A stretch of 64,000 bases of DNA from NCBI GenBank assembly GCA_016209885.1, contig JACQVF010000041.1:1-64000 (forward strand). The letters run 5' to 3'. The notes beneath the pieces are model-generated. The model worked only from the letters and a program-made list of their open reading frames with translations. It was not told where the DNA came from and made no database searches. Positions 16,915 to 25,470 of this stretch are shown here, piece after piece. Source of the stretch: Gemmatimonadota bacterium (GTDB lineage: Bacteria; Gemmatimonadota; Gemmatimonadetes; Longimicrobiales; Gaopeijiaceae). Position 1 is the stretch's first letter; every line of letters starts with the position of its first letter. The position numbers and the translations under genes were made by a program.

Positions 16915-17759
16915 ACCTGGACGCCGTGCTCGACCGGCTGATCGACGCGGCCCTCGCCGAGGATATGGGCGATGGCGACCGCACGACCATGTGGACCGTG
17001 CCGCCGGAGCGGCAGGCGCGAGCCCTGGTGATGGCAAAAGGCGCGGCGGTGCTCGCCGGCGTGGAGGCGGCGCGCCGCACCTTCCAGCGGCTGGACGCGA
17101 GGGTGCGGTTCGAGGGTGGCCGCCGCGACGGCGATCGGGTGGCGCCGGGCGATGCGATCCTCGGGGTTGTGGGCTCCGCGCACGCGATCCTCACGGGCGA
17201 ACGGACGGCTCTGAACTTCCTGGCCCATCTGTCCGGAATCGCCTTGCTCACCTGGCGGTTCGTCGACGCAGTGGCGGGCACGGGCGCGCGGGTCACGGAT
17301 ACCCGGAAGACGACGCCCGGGTGGCGGCTGCTGGAGAAGGCGGCGGTGCGGGCCGGCGGGGGCGAGAATCATCGCAGCGGCCTCTACGACATGGTGCTCG
17401 TCAAGGAAAACCACATCGCGGCTGCCGGTGGGATAGCGGTGGCGATGGAGCGCGTGCGTGCCGCGAACCGGGAGCGGCTCGCCGTGGAGGTGGAGGTCAG
17501 GACGCTGGCGGAGCTCGGCGAGGCCATGCGATTCGAGCCGGACCGCATCCTTCTCGACCACTGGGATCTGGATGGGCTCCGGGAGGCGGTGAAACGCATC
17601 CGGGCGCTCCGCGGCCGGCGGCCGGAGCTCGAGGCTTCCGGAAACGTGACGCTGGACGCGGTGCGCTCCATCGCGGAGACGGGTGTGGACCTCATCAGTG
17701 TGGGTGCGCTCACCCACTCAGCGCCCGCCGCGGATTTCTCGCTGCTTGTGAACGGGTAG
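16911..17759 (+). CDS. nadC: Nicotinate-nucleotide pyrophosphorylase (quinolinate PRTase)
   Basis: A 282-residue type II phosphoribosyltransferase that turns quinolinate and PRPP into nicotinate mononucleotide, the last de novo step before NAD. Seen: the N-terminal EDMGDGDRT motif, GERTALNFLAHLSGIA, the quinolinate-binding DTRKTTPGWRLLEKAAVRAGGGENHR, LVKENHI, and VEVEVRTLAEL. The segment normally reading LLDN(M) is LLDHWDLDGLREAV, a small deviation outside the catalytic lysines. It starts inside the uppP stop and is followed by birA and coaX, giving a cofactor-biosynthesis run. Confidence 0.93.
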   Translation: MNLDAVLDRLIDAALAEDMGDGDRTTMWTVPPERQARALVMAKGAAVLAGVEAARRTFQRLDARVRFEGGRRDGDRVAPGDAILGVVGSAHAILTGERTALNFLAHLSGIALLTWRFVDAVAGTGARVTDTRKTTPGWRLLEKAAVRAGGGENHRSGLYDMVLVKENHIAAAGGIAVAMERVRAANRERLAVEVEVRTLAELGEAMRFEPDRILLDHWDLDGLREAVKRIRALRGRRPELEASGNVTLDAVRSIAETGVDLISVGALTHSAPAADFSLLVNG

Positions 17760-17787
17760 GAACCGTCGTCGGAGGACAGAGGAGCCA

Positions 17788-18609
17788 TTGAGCGGAGCCT
17801 CGCTGCTCCAGGTCTGGGAGGGCCGTCCGCCACACGCGTGGCGAACGGCATGGGGGCTCCCGGCCCTGGAGATACGCGCTTCCATCGGATCCACGAACGA
17901 CCGGGCCGGCGAGCTCGCGGCCGCGGGCGTACCCGCATTCAGCGTGGTCATCGCGGAGGAGCAGACGGCAGGCCGCGGGCGCAGCGGCCGGCGCTGGGCC
18001 TCGCCGCCCGGGATGGGACTCTGGATGTCCATCGTGCTGCGGCCGGAAGCTGTGACGCCGCGCCCGCTCCTCTCGGTTGCGCTGGGAGCCGTAGTGGCGT
18101 CGGCGCTCGAAACACTGGTGACACCCGCGGTGCCGGGGCTCAAATGGCCGAACGACGTCGAGATCGCCGGGCGAAAAGTGGGCGGGATCCTTTGCGAGAC
18201 GGGGGGCGCCGCCGGCACCGGCGCGGTCATCGCGGGGATCGGGATCAACGTGCGGCAGCGGGCCGATGACTTCGATCCCGAGCTTCGTGAGAACGCCACC
18301 TCGGTGCTGCTCGCCACCGGACTCTACGTGGACCGCGCCGAGCTGGCGGGTCGGATCCTCCACCTCGTGCACGAGTGGCTCGTTCCGGCGCCGCGGAAGC
18401 TCGAGGGCGAGCTGGCCCGGCACGTCGCTCGCTTCGATCTCCTGCGCGGCCGGCAGGTCGTCACCTCCGACGGCGCCAGCGGCCTTGCCGCCGGCATAGC
18501 ACCGGACGGCGCGCTGCTCATCGCGGATGAGCGCGGAGCGCGACGGCGCGTGCTCGCGGGCTCCGTCACCCTGACGCGCGACCCGCGGCGAAGGGAGAGG
18601 GTACCGTGA
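17788..18609 (+). CDS. birA: Biotin--[acetyl-CoA-carboxylase] ligase
   Basis: A 273-residue biotin protein ligase: it makes biotinoyl-AMP and attaches biotin to the carrier lysine of biotin-dependent carboxylases. IGSTNDRAGELA, the biotin/ATP loop AGRGRSGRRWASPPGMGLWMS and LKWPNDVEIAGRKVGGILCE are the class signatures; the C-terminal SH3-like cap ends at LAGSVTLT. There is no N-terminal winged-helix domain, so this is a type I enzyme that does not act as the biotin repressor. The TTG start is supported by an SD (GAGGAG) 6 nt away. Its stop overlaps the coaX start. Confidence 0.92.
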   Translation: MSGASLLQVWEGRPPHAWRTAWGLPALEIRASIGSTNDRAGELAAAGVPAFSVVIAEEQTAGRGRSGRRWASPPGMGLWMSIVLRPEAVTPRPLLSVALGAVVASALETLVTPAVPGLKWPNDVEIAGRKVGGILCETGGAAGTGAVIAGIGINVRQRADDFDPELRENATSVLLATGLYVDRAELAGRILHLVHEWLVPAPRKLEGELARHVARFDLLRGRQVVTSDGASGLAAGIAPDGALLIADERGARRRVLAGSVTLTRDPRRRERVP

Positions 18610-19403
18610 ACCTGGCTATCGACGTCGGGAACACCGAGACGGCCATCGGGCTGTTCGAGGACGGAGCGCTGCGTGACCACTGGGGCGTCAGCTCCGACCC
18701 GACCCGGACCTCCGATGAATTCGCACTGCTGCTTCGCGAGCTGCTGCTCGCGTCCGGGCACGACCCCCGCGGGGTCCACCGGGCCGTCATCGGCTCCGTC
18801 GTCCCGCCCATCACCGATGCCTTGCGTCGGACCATGACCCGTCTCCAGGTGCCGTGCACCGTGGTAGTCGAGCCGGACTCGCCGCTCCCTATCCGCCTGG
18901 ATGTGGAGGAGCCGCGCACCGTGGGTGCAGACCGTATCGTGAACACTCTGGCTGCCTCGCGCCTCTACCAGCGCGACACGATCGCCGTGGACCTGGGCAC
19001 CGCTACGACCTTCGATTGCATCACAGCCGACGGCATCTTCATCGGGGGCGTCATCGCGCCAGGTGTCCCTGCCGGGCAGGAATGGCTCGTCCGGCGCACC
19101 GCCAAGCTCCCGCGCGTCGAGCTGGTGCCGCCAGAACGGGTGATCGGACGGCGTACCGAGAGCTGCCTGCAGAGCGGCATCCTCTACTCCGCCGTCGATG
19201 CCGTGGACGGGATCGTGCGGCGCATCAAGCGGGAGTGGGAACGGCCCGATGCGTTCGTAGTCGCCACCGGTGGGTTCTCCTCCGTCATCGCGCCGTACTG
19301 CGACAGTATCGACCACATCGAGCCGTTCCTTACTCTCTACGGCCTCGAGATGGCCGGCGCCCACATCGAGAAGCACTCTGGAGGTGCGGAGACCGCGCGG
19401 TGA
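18606..19403 (+). CDS. coaX: Type III pantothenate kinase
   Basis: A 265-residue ASKHA-fold kinase, the first committed step of coenzyme A synthesis. It opens with the phosphate-binding motif NLAIDVGNTETAIGLFEDG; RTVGADRIVN and the VDLGTATTFDCITADGIFIGGVIAPG motif carry the catalytic Asp and the pantothenate site; ATGGFSSVI is the second nucleotide motif. Length and motif order are normal. Type III enzymes are not inhibited by CoA. The GTG start overlaps the birA stop, an arrangement (birA-coaX) found in many bacteria, and its stop overlaps the next gene. Confidence 0.94.
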   Translation: MNLAIDVGNTETAIGLFEDGALRDHWGVSSDPTRTSDEFALLLRELLLASGHDPRGVHRAVIGSVVPPITDALRRTMTRLQVPCTVVVEPDSPLPIRLDVEEPRTVGADRIVNTLAASRLYQRDTIAVDLGTATTFDCITADGIFIGGVIAPGVPAGQEWLVRRTAKLPRVELVPPERVIGRRTESCLQSGILYSAVDAVDGIVRRIKREWERPDAFVVATGGFSSVIAPYCDSIDHIEPFLTLYGLEMAGAHIEKHSGGAETAR

Positions 19404-20344
19404 CCGACGACGTCCAGCGTCTTCGCCGCGCGCGCGAACACTCCGCGCTCAGGCGCGCCGGCTACCGCATCCTCCCCGGCGAGATGTTCAGCTACATCCT
19501 CCACCTGCGCCCGCGCGAATGGCCCATCATGGCCGCGCACACCGCCCTGGGGTTCTTCCTGGCTGCTGGCTTCCGGCCCCATCAGAGCGGATCGTCCTGG
19601 GACGCGCTGGCCTGGGGACTACTCCTCTGGGTAGGATGCCTCAACGCGGGGACCCTGGCTCTCAACTCCGCCTTCGACGATGATGACGACGACATCGGCT
19701 ATCTCAACGCGCCGCCGCCGCCACCACCGTACCTGGCCCACGTATCGGTTGCGCTCTTGGCCGCCGGCCTCGCTCTGTCACTGACCCTTCCCGCCGCGTT
19801 CACCGCCGTCTACGCCCTCTGCTTTGCAATTTCGATCTTGTACTCCGTCCCCCCTTTTCGCTTCAAGGCCGTAGCCGGCATGGACTGGATCATCAACATG
19901 TTCGGATTCGGAACCTTCACACCCTTCGCCGGCTGGGCGATCACGGGGCGGCCCCTGGAACTCTGGGCGGCGCTCGTGCTCATCGCCTTCTGCCCGCTGT
20001 TCGCAGCCCTCTACCCCCTTACTCAGCTCTACCAGATGCACGAGGACCGATCCCGCGGCGACCGCACCCTCGCCCTTGCCATCGGGCTGCGCGCTTCCCT
20101 CCTGGTCGCCATCGCCGGCACCCTCATCGCCTTCCTCTTCTTCGCCGCCGCCGCTCTCGCCGGACCGGCTTCGCGCTTCTGGCCGCTCATCGCCGTCGCT
20201 TTCACCGCTTGGATGGCCGCACTCCTTCCCTGGTACCGGCACCGCGAGCACCGCTCACCCGCCGAGCACCAGCGCGGCATGTATCACGCGCTTAAGGCCT
20301 GGGCGCTCACAGACGCCGCGGTGCTCCTCACCTTCGCGGTTTGA
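19400..20344 (+). CDS. UbiA-family prenyltransferase
   Basis: A 314-residue membrane protein with about eight helices. Both UbiA aspartate motifs are present: NSAFDDDDDDIG (NxxxDxxxD) near residue 90 and QMHEDRSRGDRTLA (DxxxGxxT) near residue 215, which hold the Mg-prenyl diphosphate. Such enzymes attach polyprenyl chains to quinone, haem or (bacterio)chlorophyll precursors; the acceptor is not evident. The six-Asp run is followed by an unusual six-Pro run. The GTG start overlaps the coaX stop by 3 bp, so it ends this cofactor operon. Confidence 0.85.
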   Translation: MTDDVQRLRRAREHSALRRAGYRILPGEMFSYILHLRPREWPIMAAHTALGFFLAAGFRPHQSGSSWDALAWGLLLWVGCLNAGTLALNSAFDDDDDDIGYLNAPPPPPPYLAHVSVALLAAGLALSLTLPAAFTAVYALCFAISILYSVPPFRFKAVAGMDWIINMFGFGTFTPFAGWAITGRPLELWAALVLIAFCPLFAALYPLTQLYQMHEDRSRGDRTLALAIGLRASLLVAIAGTLIAFLFFAAAALAGPASRFWPLIAVAFTAWMAALLPWYRHREHRSPAEHQRGMYHALKAWALTDAAVLLTFAV

Positions 20345-20387
20345 CCGCGCAGGCACACGCAGGCACACCGCCCCCGACCCATCTTAG

Positions 20388-20447
20388 GAGGCGGCGCCCG
20401 GAGGAGGAGCCCAGGGCACCGTGGGCGCCTACGGGCGCCGCCGCCTC
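20388..20447 (+). terminator. Strong hairpin after the prenyltransferase gene
   Basis: GAGGCGGCGCCCG at 20388-20400 pairs with CGGGCGCCGCCGCCTC at 20432-20447, with a 3-nt bulge. There is no T-tract, so termination would have to be Rho-assisted or merely pause-inducing. It separates the birA-coaX operon from groESL. Confidence 0.35.
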
Positions 20448-20509
20448 GAGGCCGCTGAAAAACCCAGCTTGAAATGACTGGAGAAGCTTGGGGGAGTAGC
20501 CTCAGGGTC

Positions 20510-20537
20510 TTGACATGCCGCAGGCCGAGGCTAATAT
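20510..20537 (+). promoter_or_regulatory. groESL sigma70-type promoter
   Basis: TTGACA (20510-20515), a 16-bp spacer and TAATAT (20532-20537) form the best consensus promoter in the window. The predicted transcript start lies near 20544, just ahead of the CIRCE operator, so a bound HrcA would block promoter clearance. Confidence 0.85.
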
Positions 20538-20554
20538 ATGGCTCGGCGCGTTTA

Positions 20555-20581
20555 TTAGCACTCAGCTAAAGTGAGTGCTAA
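20555..20581 (+). promoter_or_regulatory. CIRCE operator (HrcA-binding site)
   Basis: TTAGCACTC-N9-GAGTGCTAA, an exact match to the CIRCE consensus with the standard 9-bp spacer. HrcA binds it to repress chaperonin genes and releases it on heat stress, when GroEL is titrated. It lies between the promoter and groES, in the 5' leader. hrcA itself is not in the window. Confidence 0.97.
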
Positions 20582-20633
20582 TAAGCCCGGTGGGAATGTT
20601 TAACTCATTAATCTGCACGGAGGTAGGCGAGCG

Positions 20634-20939
20634 ATGACCACCGCGACGAAGGTCAAGATCCAGCCGCTGGCGGATCGCATCGTCGTGCGTCCCCTGGAGG
20701 AGACCGAGCAGATGAAGGGCGGTCTCTACATCCCGGACACGGCCAAGGAGAAACCGCAGCAGGGCGACGTGGTGGCAGTTGGCCCGGGCAAGCTCTCGGA
20801 CGAGGGCAAGCGCATCCCGCCTGATGTTAAGGTGGGCCAGCGCGTTCTGTACGGGAAGTACAGCGGGACGGAGGTCACGGTGAGTGACGAGGAGTACCTG
20901 ATCCTGCGGGAATCGGACGTGCTGGCGGTAATCAACTAG
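20634..20939 (+). CDS. groES: Co-chaperonin GroES
   Basis: A 101-residue GroES that forms the heptameric lid of the GroEL chamber. Seen: [18 protein letters not shown] at the start, the mobile loop [35 protein letters not shown] and the closing [14 protein letters not shown]. It has a good SD (GGAGG, 7-8 nt before ATG) and lies 52 bp after the CIRCE site. groEL follows after 156 bp. Confidence 0.97.
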   Translation: MTTATKVKIQPLADRIVVRPLEETEQMKGGLYIPDTAKEKPQQGDVVAVGPGKLSDEGKRIPPDVKVGQRVLYGKYSGTEVTVSDEEYLILRESDVLAVIN

Positions 20940-20959
20940 CGCGGATGACTGAGTAGCGA

Positions 20960-20995
20960 CCCGGTCGGCTTCCCGGTCGACCTCCCGGTCGACCC
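20960..20995 (+). repeat. Three tandem 12-bp repeats between groES and groEL
   Basis: Three consecutive copies of CCCGGTCGACCT with one or two mismatches. They lie in the 156-bp untranslated spacer between the chaperonin genes. Their role, if any, is unknown; they could form a structure that tunes the groES/groEL ratio. Confidence 0.6.
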
Positions 20996-21095
20996 CGGTT
21001 GCGGGTCGCAGCCGGCTAAGCGAGCCGGTCTGGTCTTGCGGGAGGGGTGGACGGGAGGTTGTCAGGCACCAACCACGAGTTGAGGAGTCGAGACC

Positions 21096-22724
21096 ATGGC
21101 AGCGAAGCAGCTCGAGTTCGAGGTCGAGGCCCGGAACCGCTTGCGGAGGGGCGTGGAAAAGCTGGCCGCGGCGGTGAAGGTGACCCTCGGGCCGAAGGGG
21201 CGCAATGTGGTCCTCGACCGGAAGTTCGGCGCGCCGACGGTGACGAAGGACGGCGTCACGGTCGCGAAGGAGGTCGAGCTTGAGGACAAGGTCGAGAATC
21301 TGGGCGCCCAGATGGTGAAGGAGGTCGCCACGAAGACGTCGGACGTGGCCGGTGACGGCACGACCACGGCGACGGTTCTGGCGGAGGCGAACTTCCGCGA
21401 GGGTCTGAAGAACGTGACCGCCGGGACGAACCCCATGGGGATCAAGCGGGGGATCGACCGTGGGGTGGAGGTGGTCGTGGAGGAGCTGAGGAGGCTCTCG
21501 GTGGCGACGAAGGGCAAGAAGGAGATCGCCCAGGTGGGCGCCATCTCGGCGAACAACGATCGGGAGATCGGGAACCTGATCGCGGACGCCATGGAGAAGG
21601 TCGGCAAGGATGGCGTGATCACGGTGGAAGAGGCGAAGGGTCTCGAGACCACGCTCGAGACGGTAGAGGGGATGCAGTTCGACCGTGGCTACCTGTCGCC
21701 CTACTTCGTCACGGATCCGGAGCGGATGGAGGCGATTCTGGAGGATCCGCTGATCCTCATTCATGACAAGAAGATCAGCTCGATGAAGGATCTTCTCCCG
21801 ATCCTGGAGAAGGTCGCGCAGATGGGCCGGCCGCTCCTGATCATCGCGGAGGACGTGGAAGGCGAGGCGCTGGCTACGCTGGTGGTGAACAAGCTGCGCG
21901 GTACGCTCAAGACCTGCGCCGTGAAGGCGCCCGGCTTCGGGGATCGGCGCAAGGCCATGCTTCAGGACATCGGGACTCTGACTGGCGGCCAGGTGATCAG
22001 TGAGGAGCTTGGCTTCAAGCTGGAGAACGCGGTGATCAGCGATCTCGGTCGCGCGAAGCGGATCGTGGTGGACAAGGACAACACGACGATCGTGGACGGC
22101 GCGGGGGATTCGGACAAGATCAAGGGCCGGATCAACGAGATCAAGGTCGCCATCGACAAGACCACGTCCGACTATGACCGGGAGAAGCTGCAGGAGCGGC
22201 TGGCGAAGCTGGCCGGCGGGGTCGCAGTGATCCACGTGGGTGCGGCCACCGAGACGGAGATGAAGGAGAAGAAGGCGCGGGTCGAGGACGCGCTGCACGC
22301 GACCCGGGCGGCGGTCGAGGAGGGGATCGTGACCGGTGGCGGCGTCGCGCTCCTGCGTTGCCAGAAGAATCTGAAGGAGCTCAAGCTCGAGCGGGACGAA
22401 GAGCGGGTTGGAGTGAACATCCTGATTCGGGCGCTCGAGGAGCCCATCCGGCTGATCGCCGAGAATGCGGGCTACGAGGGATCCATCGTGGTCGAGAAGG
22501 TCCGGGAAAGCGCCAACCCGAACTTCGGGTTCAACGCCCAGACCGAGCAGTTCGAGGATCTGGTGGACGCGGGCGTGATCGACCCGACGAAGGTGGTGCG
22601 CACCGCGCTCCAGAACGCGGCTTCCATCGCCGGCCTCTTGCTGACCACGGAGGCCGTGGTCGTGGAGAAGCCGGAGGAGGAGAAGCCGCCGATGCCGGGC
22701 GGCGGCATGGGCGGCATGTACTGA
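21096..22724 (+). CDS. groEL: Chaperonin GroEL
   Basis: A 542-residue 60-kDa chaperonin subunit that folds proteins in an ATP-driven double ring. Seen in order: [31 protein letters not shown], the ATPase motif [16 protein letters not shown], apical-domain [26 protein letters not shown] and the conserved [17 protein letters not shown]. It ends in a short GGGMGGMY tail, typical of housekeeping GroELs that keep a flexible Gly-Met C-terminus. It is co-transcribed with groES and followed by a strong terminator. Confidence 0.98.
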   Translation: MAAKQLEFEVEARNRLRRGVEKLAAAVKVTLGPKGRNVVLDRKFGAPTVTKDGVTVAKEVELEDKVENLGAQMVKEVATKTSDVAGDGTTTATVLAEANFREGLKNVTAGTNPMGIKRGIDRGVEVVVEELRRLSVATKGKKEIAQVGAISANNDREIGNLIADAMEKVGKDGVITVEEAKGLETTLETVEGMQFDRGYLSPYFVTDPERMEAILEDPLILIHDKKISSMKDLLPILEKVAQMGRPLLIIAEDVEGEALATLVVNKLRGTLKTCAVKAPGFGDRRKAMLQDIGTLTGGQVISEELGFKLENAVISDLGRAKRIVVDKDNTTIVDGAGDSDKIKGRINEIKVAIDKTTSDYDREKLQERLAKLAGGVAVIHVGAATETEMKEKKARVEDALHATRAAVEEGIVTGGGVALLRCQKNLKELKLERDEERVGVNILIRALEEPIRLIAENAGYEGSIVVEKVRESANPNFGFNAQTEQFEDLVDAGVIDPTKVVRTALQNAASIAGLLLTTEAVVVEKPEEEKPPMPGGGMGGMY

Positions 22725-22824
22725 TCCGTTTCCGCGCCCGAAAGGCCAGCCGGGGTGCCGCAGCAGGACGCAGGACGCAGCAGCGGTGCCGGCACGATAG
22801 GGCTCGGGTGGAGGCGTACCTGGA

Positions 22825-22860
22825 CCCGGGCGCCCGCGAAGGGCGCCCGGGGCCTTTTCT
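22825..22860 (+). terminator. Rho-independent terminator of groESL
   Basis: CCCGGGCGCCC (22825-22835), loop GCGAA, then GGGCGCCCGGG (22841-22851): a perfect 11-bp stem followed by GCCTTTTCTT. It lies 100 bp after groEL and isolates it from thrS. Confidence 0.9.
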
Positions 22861-22944
22861 TGCGAGGAGCTTGCGCGACCGGGCGTGGGGCTCGCTGGGC
22901 TCCGGCCATGGCGATCTCTGGAGGCGGCAGAGGCGCATGGAAGG

Positions 22945-22973
22945 TTGACGGCCGCACCTCTGTCGCTTAAGCT
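22945..22973 (+). promoter_or_regulatory. Candidate thrS promoter
   Basis: TTGACG (22945-22950), a 17-bp spacer and TAAGCT (22968-22973). A transcript starting near 22980 would carry a leader of about 305 nt before thrS, holding the Thr-rich short ORF and the terminator described next. Confidence 0.6.
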
Positions 22974-23005
22974 GGGACAGCATCGAGCGACATGGGAAAC
23001 GCTGC

Positions 23006-23083
23006 ATGATCCGCATGACCACTAGCGGCGCGAGCACGACCCCTTCCCATGCGGGAGGCGGCGCGATCGCGTACGTCGGATAG
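23006..23083 (+). CDS. Candidate Thr-rich leader peptide of the thrS attenuator
   Basis: A 25-codon ORF starting ATG ATC CGC ATG and then ACC ACT AGC GGC GCG AGC ACG ACC: two Thr-Thr pairs within eight codons, much as in thr operon leader peptides. The rest is Gly/Ala-rich and ends in TAG. The SD is weak (GGGAA, 8 nt upstream), which is the main doubt. Its second half encodes one arm of the antiterminator, so ribosome position would decide which RNA hairpin forms. It is not a functional protein; translation itself would be the signal. Confidence 0.55.
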   Translation: MIRMTTSGASTTPSHAGGGAIAYVG

Positions 23084-23117
23084 CGGTTGGATCAACGGAG
23101 ACGCGGCGCGGCCTCTC
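23053..23117 (+). promoter_or_regulatory. Predicted antiterminator of the thrS leader
   Basis: GGGAGGC (23053-23059) pairs with GCCTCTC (23111-23117), and GCGC (23061-23064) with GCGC (23106-23109): 11 pairs with one G-G mismatch. It uses the whole 5' arm of the terminator, so the two hairpins exclude each other. A ribosome stalled at the second Thr pair (23036-23041) would just leave 23053 onward free. Confidence 0.5.
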
Positions 23118-23140
23118 GAGCACGAGGGGTCGCGCTTTTT
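23106..23140 (+). terminator. Intrinsic terminator in the thrS leader (attenuator)
   Basis: GCGCGGCCTCTCG (23106-23118), loop AGCA, then CGAGGGGTCGCGC (23123-23135): a 13-bp stem with two G-U pairs, followed directly by TTTTT. It sits 148 bp before thrS and after the candidate promoter, so it would stop transcription before the gene unless overcome. It is not needed for groESL, which has its own terminator. Confidence 0.8.
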
Positions 23141-23287
23141 CGTTTGCGCACGCGCGGGTCGCGACAGCGGTCGCGGGCAGCGGCCTGCCGCCGGTCGGCG
23201 GCGAGGGTGCCGGCGGTTGCGGGCCGTCGCGCGCAGGACAAGCTTGTCGTGCGGCTGGGGAATCAGGAACAGCGAGGCGGACGAACA

Positions 23288-25228
23288 ATGGCCATGGTAT
23301 CGGCGAAGGCGGTCAGGGTGAGGCTTCCGGACGGCTCCTCCCTCGAAGTTGCCGCCGGCACCACGGTGGGCGAGGTGGCGCGGCGCATCGGAGCCGGATT
23401 GGCGAAGGCGGCGGTTGCGGCCAAGCTCGACGGGCGGATCGTGGATCTCATGCATTCGCTGGAGGAGGACGGTGAGCTGCGGATCCTGACCGGGAAGGAC
23501 CCGGAGGCCCTGGGGGTGCTCCGCCACTCGGCGGCCCACGTTCTGGCTACCGCGGTGCGGAGGCTCCACCCCGGCGCCGGGATCGGGTTCGGGCCCGCCA
23601 TCGAGGAGGGTTTCTACTACGACTTCGACGTGTCGCAGCCGTTCACGCCCGAGGATCTGGAGGCCATCGAGGCGGAGATGCGAAAGGTCGTGGATGCGGA
23701 CCACGCTTTCGAACGGCGGGTCGTAACGAAGGAGGAGGCCCGCGATCTGTTCAAGGACGACCCGCTGAAGATCGAGCGGCTTGAAGAGCTCGGTGACGGC
23801 GAGGTCATCACGGTCTACCGGGACGGGCTGTTCCTCGATCTCTGTCGCGGCCCTCACCTTCCATCCACGGGGCGAGTGAAGCACTTCAAGCTCCTCTCGA
23901 CGGCGGGCGCGTACTGGCGCGGCGACGAGCGGCGCCAGATGCTCCAGCGCATCTACGGGACGGCCTGGTTCTCGAAGCAGGAGCTCGACGAGCACCTCCA
24001 CCGGCTGGAGGAGGCGAAGAAGCGTGACCACCGGGTGCTGGGCCGCGACCTGGACCTCTTCAGTATTCAGGATGAGGTGGGTCCCGGGCTGGTGCTGTGG
24101 CATCCGAAGGGGGCGCGGATCCAGTTCGCGCTGCGGAGGTGGATCGAGGATGAGCTCGATCGCCGGAGCTACGAGTTCGTCTACACGCCGCACCTCGCGG
24201 GCGAGCGGCTGTTCGCGCGGTCCGGCCATCTGCAGGCCTACGCGGAGCTCATGTACCCGGCCCTGGAGGTGCAGGGCGAGCGGGACGCGTACCGGGTGAA
24301 GCCCATGAACTGCCCGATGCACGCCCTCATCTACGCGTCGCGGCAGCGAAGCTACCGGGAGCTGCCGCTCCGTCTCTCCGAGATCGCCAACGTCTACCGG
24401 CACGAGCGCTCGGGAACTCTCCACGGGCTTCTCCGCGTGCGCATGCTCACCATGGACGACGCTCACATCTTCTGCGCGCCGGAGCAGATCGAGGACGAGA
24501 TCTTCGATATGCTCGACCTGGCTAGCCTGGTGATGCGCACGTTCGGCTTCGAGTACCACCTGGACTTCGCCACGCGGCCGGAGAAGCGGATCGGATCCGA
24601 CGCGGTGTGGGACCACGCGGAGGCGGCGCTGGAGGCGGCGCTCAAGCGCTCGGGCACGGACTATCGCGTGGACCCGGGAGGCGGTGCGTTCTACGGCCCG
24701 AAGATCGACATCAAGTTCAGGGACGCCATCGGGCGGGAGTGGCAGGGCTCCACCATCCAGCTCGACTTCATTCTTCCCGAGCGCCTGGGTCTCGAGTACA
24801 TCGGCCCGGACAACCGGTCCCATCGGCCCGTCATGATGCACCGGGCGATCCTGGGGACGCTCGAGCGCTTCGTGGGCGGGCTCATCGAGCACTTCGCCGG
24901 CGCGCTTCCCGTCTGGCTCGCGCCCGAGCAGGTGCGGGTGATTCCCATCTCGGAGCCATGGGAGGCGAGCGCGCGTGAGTTCGCGGGCGCGCTCCGGGCG
25001 AAGGGCATCCGGGCGACGCTCGACCCGCGGGCCGACACGCTCAACTACCGGATCCGCGACGCCGAGGTGCACAAGGTCCCCTATATGGCGGTGATCGGCG
25101 AGCGCGAGGCCGCGGCCGGCACGGTCGCCGTGCGGCGCCGCGGGGCCGGCACGAAGCAGGAAGTCATGGGCCGTGGGGCGTTCATCGAGCGGGTGCTCCG
25201 GGAGATCGAGACGCGGGCGCTCTCCTGA
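23288..25228 (+). CDS. thrS: Threonyl-tRNA synthetase
   Basis: A 646-residue class II synthetase. It has an N-terminal TGS domain (VRVRLPDGSSLEVAAGTTVGEVARRIGAGLAK), the editing domain with HSAAHVLATAVRRL and CRGPHLPSTG, the catalytic core with MNCPMH and RVRMLTMDDAHIF, the QLDF segment, and the anticodon-binding domain (QVRVIPISEPWEA). The zinc ligands Cys and two His are kept. The ATG at 23288 starts at the TGS domain; the same frame is open upstream to 23087, but that part is the non-coding leader. Regulation is probably by the attenuator in the leader. infC-rpmI-rplT-pheST follow. Confidence 0.97.
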   Translation: MAMVSAKAVRVRLPDGSSLEVAAGTTVGEVARRIGAGLAKAAVAAKLDGRIVDLMHSLEEDGELRILTGKDPEALGVLRHSAAHVLATAVRRLHPGAGIGFGPAIEEGFYYDFDVSQPFTPEDLEAIEAEMRKVVDADHAFERRVVTKEEARDLFKDDPLKIERLEELGDGEVITVYRDGLFLDLCRGPHLPSTGRVKHFKLLSTAGAYWRGDERRQMLQRIYGTAWFSKQELDEHLHRLEEAKKRDHRVLGRDLDLFSIQDEVGPGLVLWHPKGARIQFALRRWIEDELDRRSYEFVYTPHLAGERLFARSGHLQAYAELMYPALEVQGERDAYRVKPMNCPMHALIYASRQRSYRELPLRLSEIANVYRHERSGTLHGLLRVRMLTMDDAHIFCAPEQIEDEIFDMLDLASLVMRTFGFEYHLDFATRPEKRIGSDAVWDHAEAALEAALKRSGTDYRVDPGGGAFYGPKIDIKFRDAIGREWQGSTIQLDFILPERLGLEYIGPDNRSHRPVMMHRAILGTLERFVGGLIEHFAGALPVWLAPEQVRVIPISEPWEASAREFAGALRAKGIRATLDPRADTLNYRIRDAEVHKVPYMAVIGEREAAAGTVAVRRRGAGTKQEVMGRGAFIERVLREIETRALS

Positions 25229-25470
25229 GTGGGCGAGCGGGCGAGCGGGCGAGCGGGGAATGGGCGGGAATGGGAGGGAGTGGGCACGGGTGCTTGACGA
25301 ACGGTGAGGTTTTGCGCACCTTGAGTCGTTGACAACTGTGAAGTGAGCGGGGGTCGCGCCTCGCTCCACCTTTCGGTCCGCGGCGTTGGGCAGAGCAGCG
25401 GCACCCCCGGGTCAGAGCGAAGGTGGACTGCTGGCCGTTGCGACGAGCGCGGAGTTCACCTCGGTTTGCT

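Noticed and set aside
20562-22298. A 578-codon minus-strand frame opposite groES-groEL
   Set aside because: Antisense shadow rich in His, Leu and Arg; it would cover the CIRCE operator.
22980-23140. T-box riboswitch in the thrS leader
   Set aside because: No T-box sequence (GGTGGnACCGCG) or Specifier-type stem was found; the Thr-rich ORF model explains the terminator better.
22967-25369. An 800-codon open frame on the minus strand opposite thrS
   Set aside because: Antisense shadow: Arg/His/Pro-rich, no motif, and it crosses the thrS leader and both gene ends.
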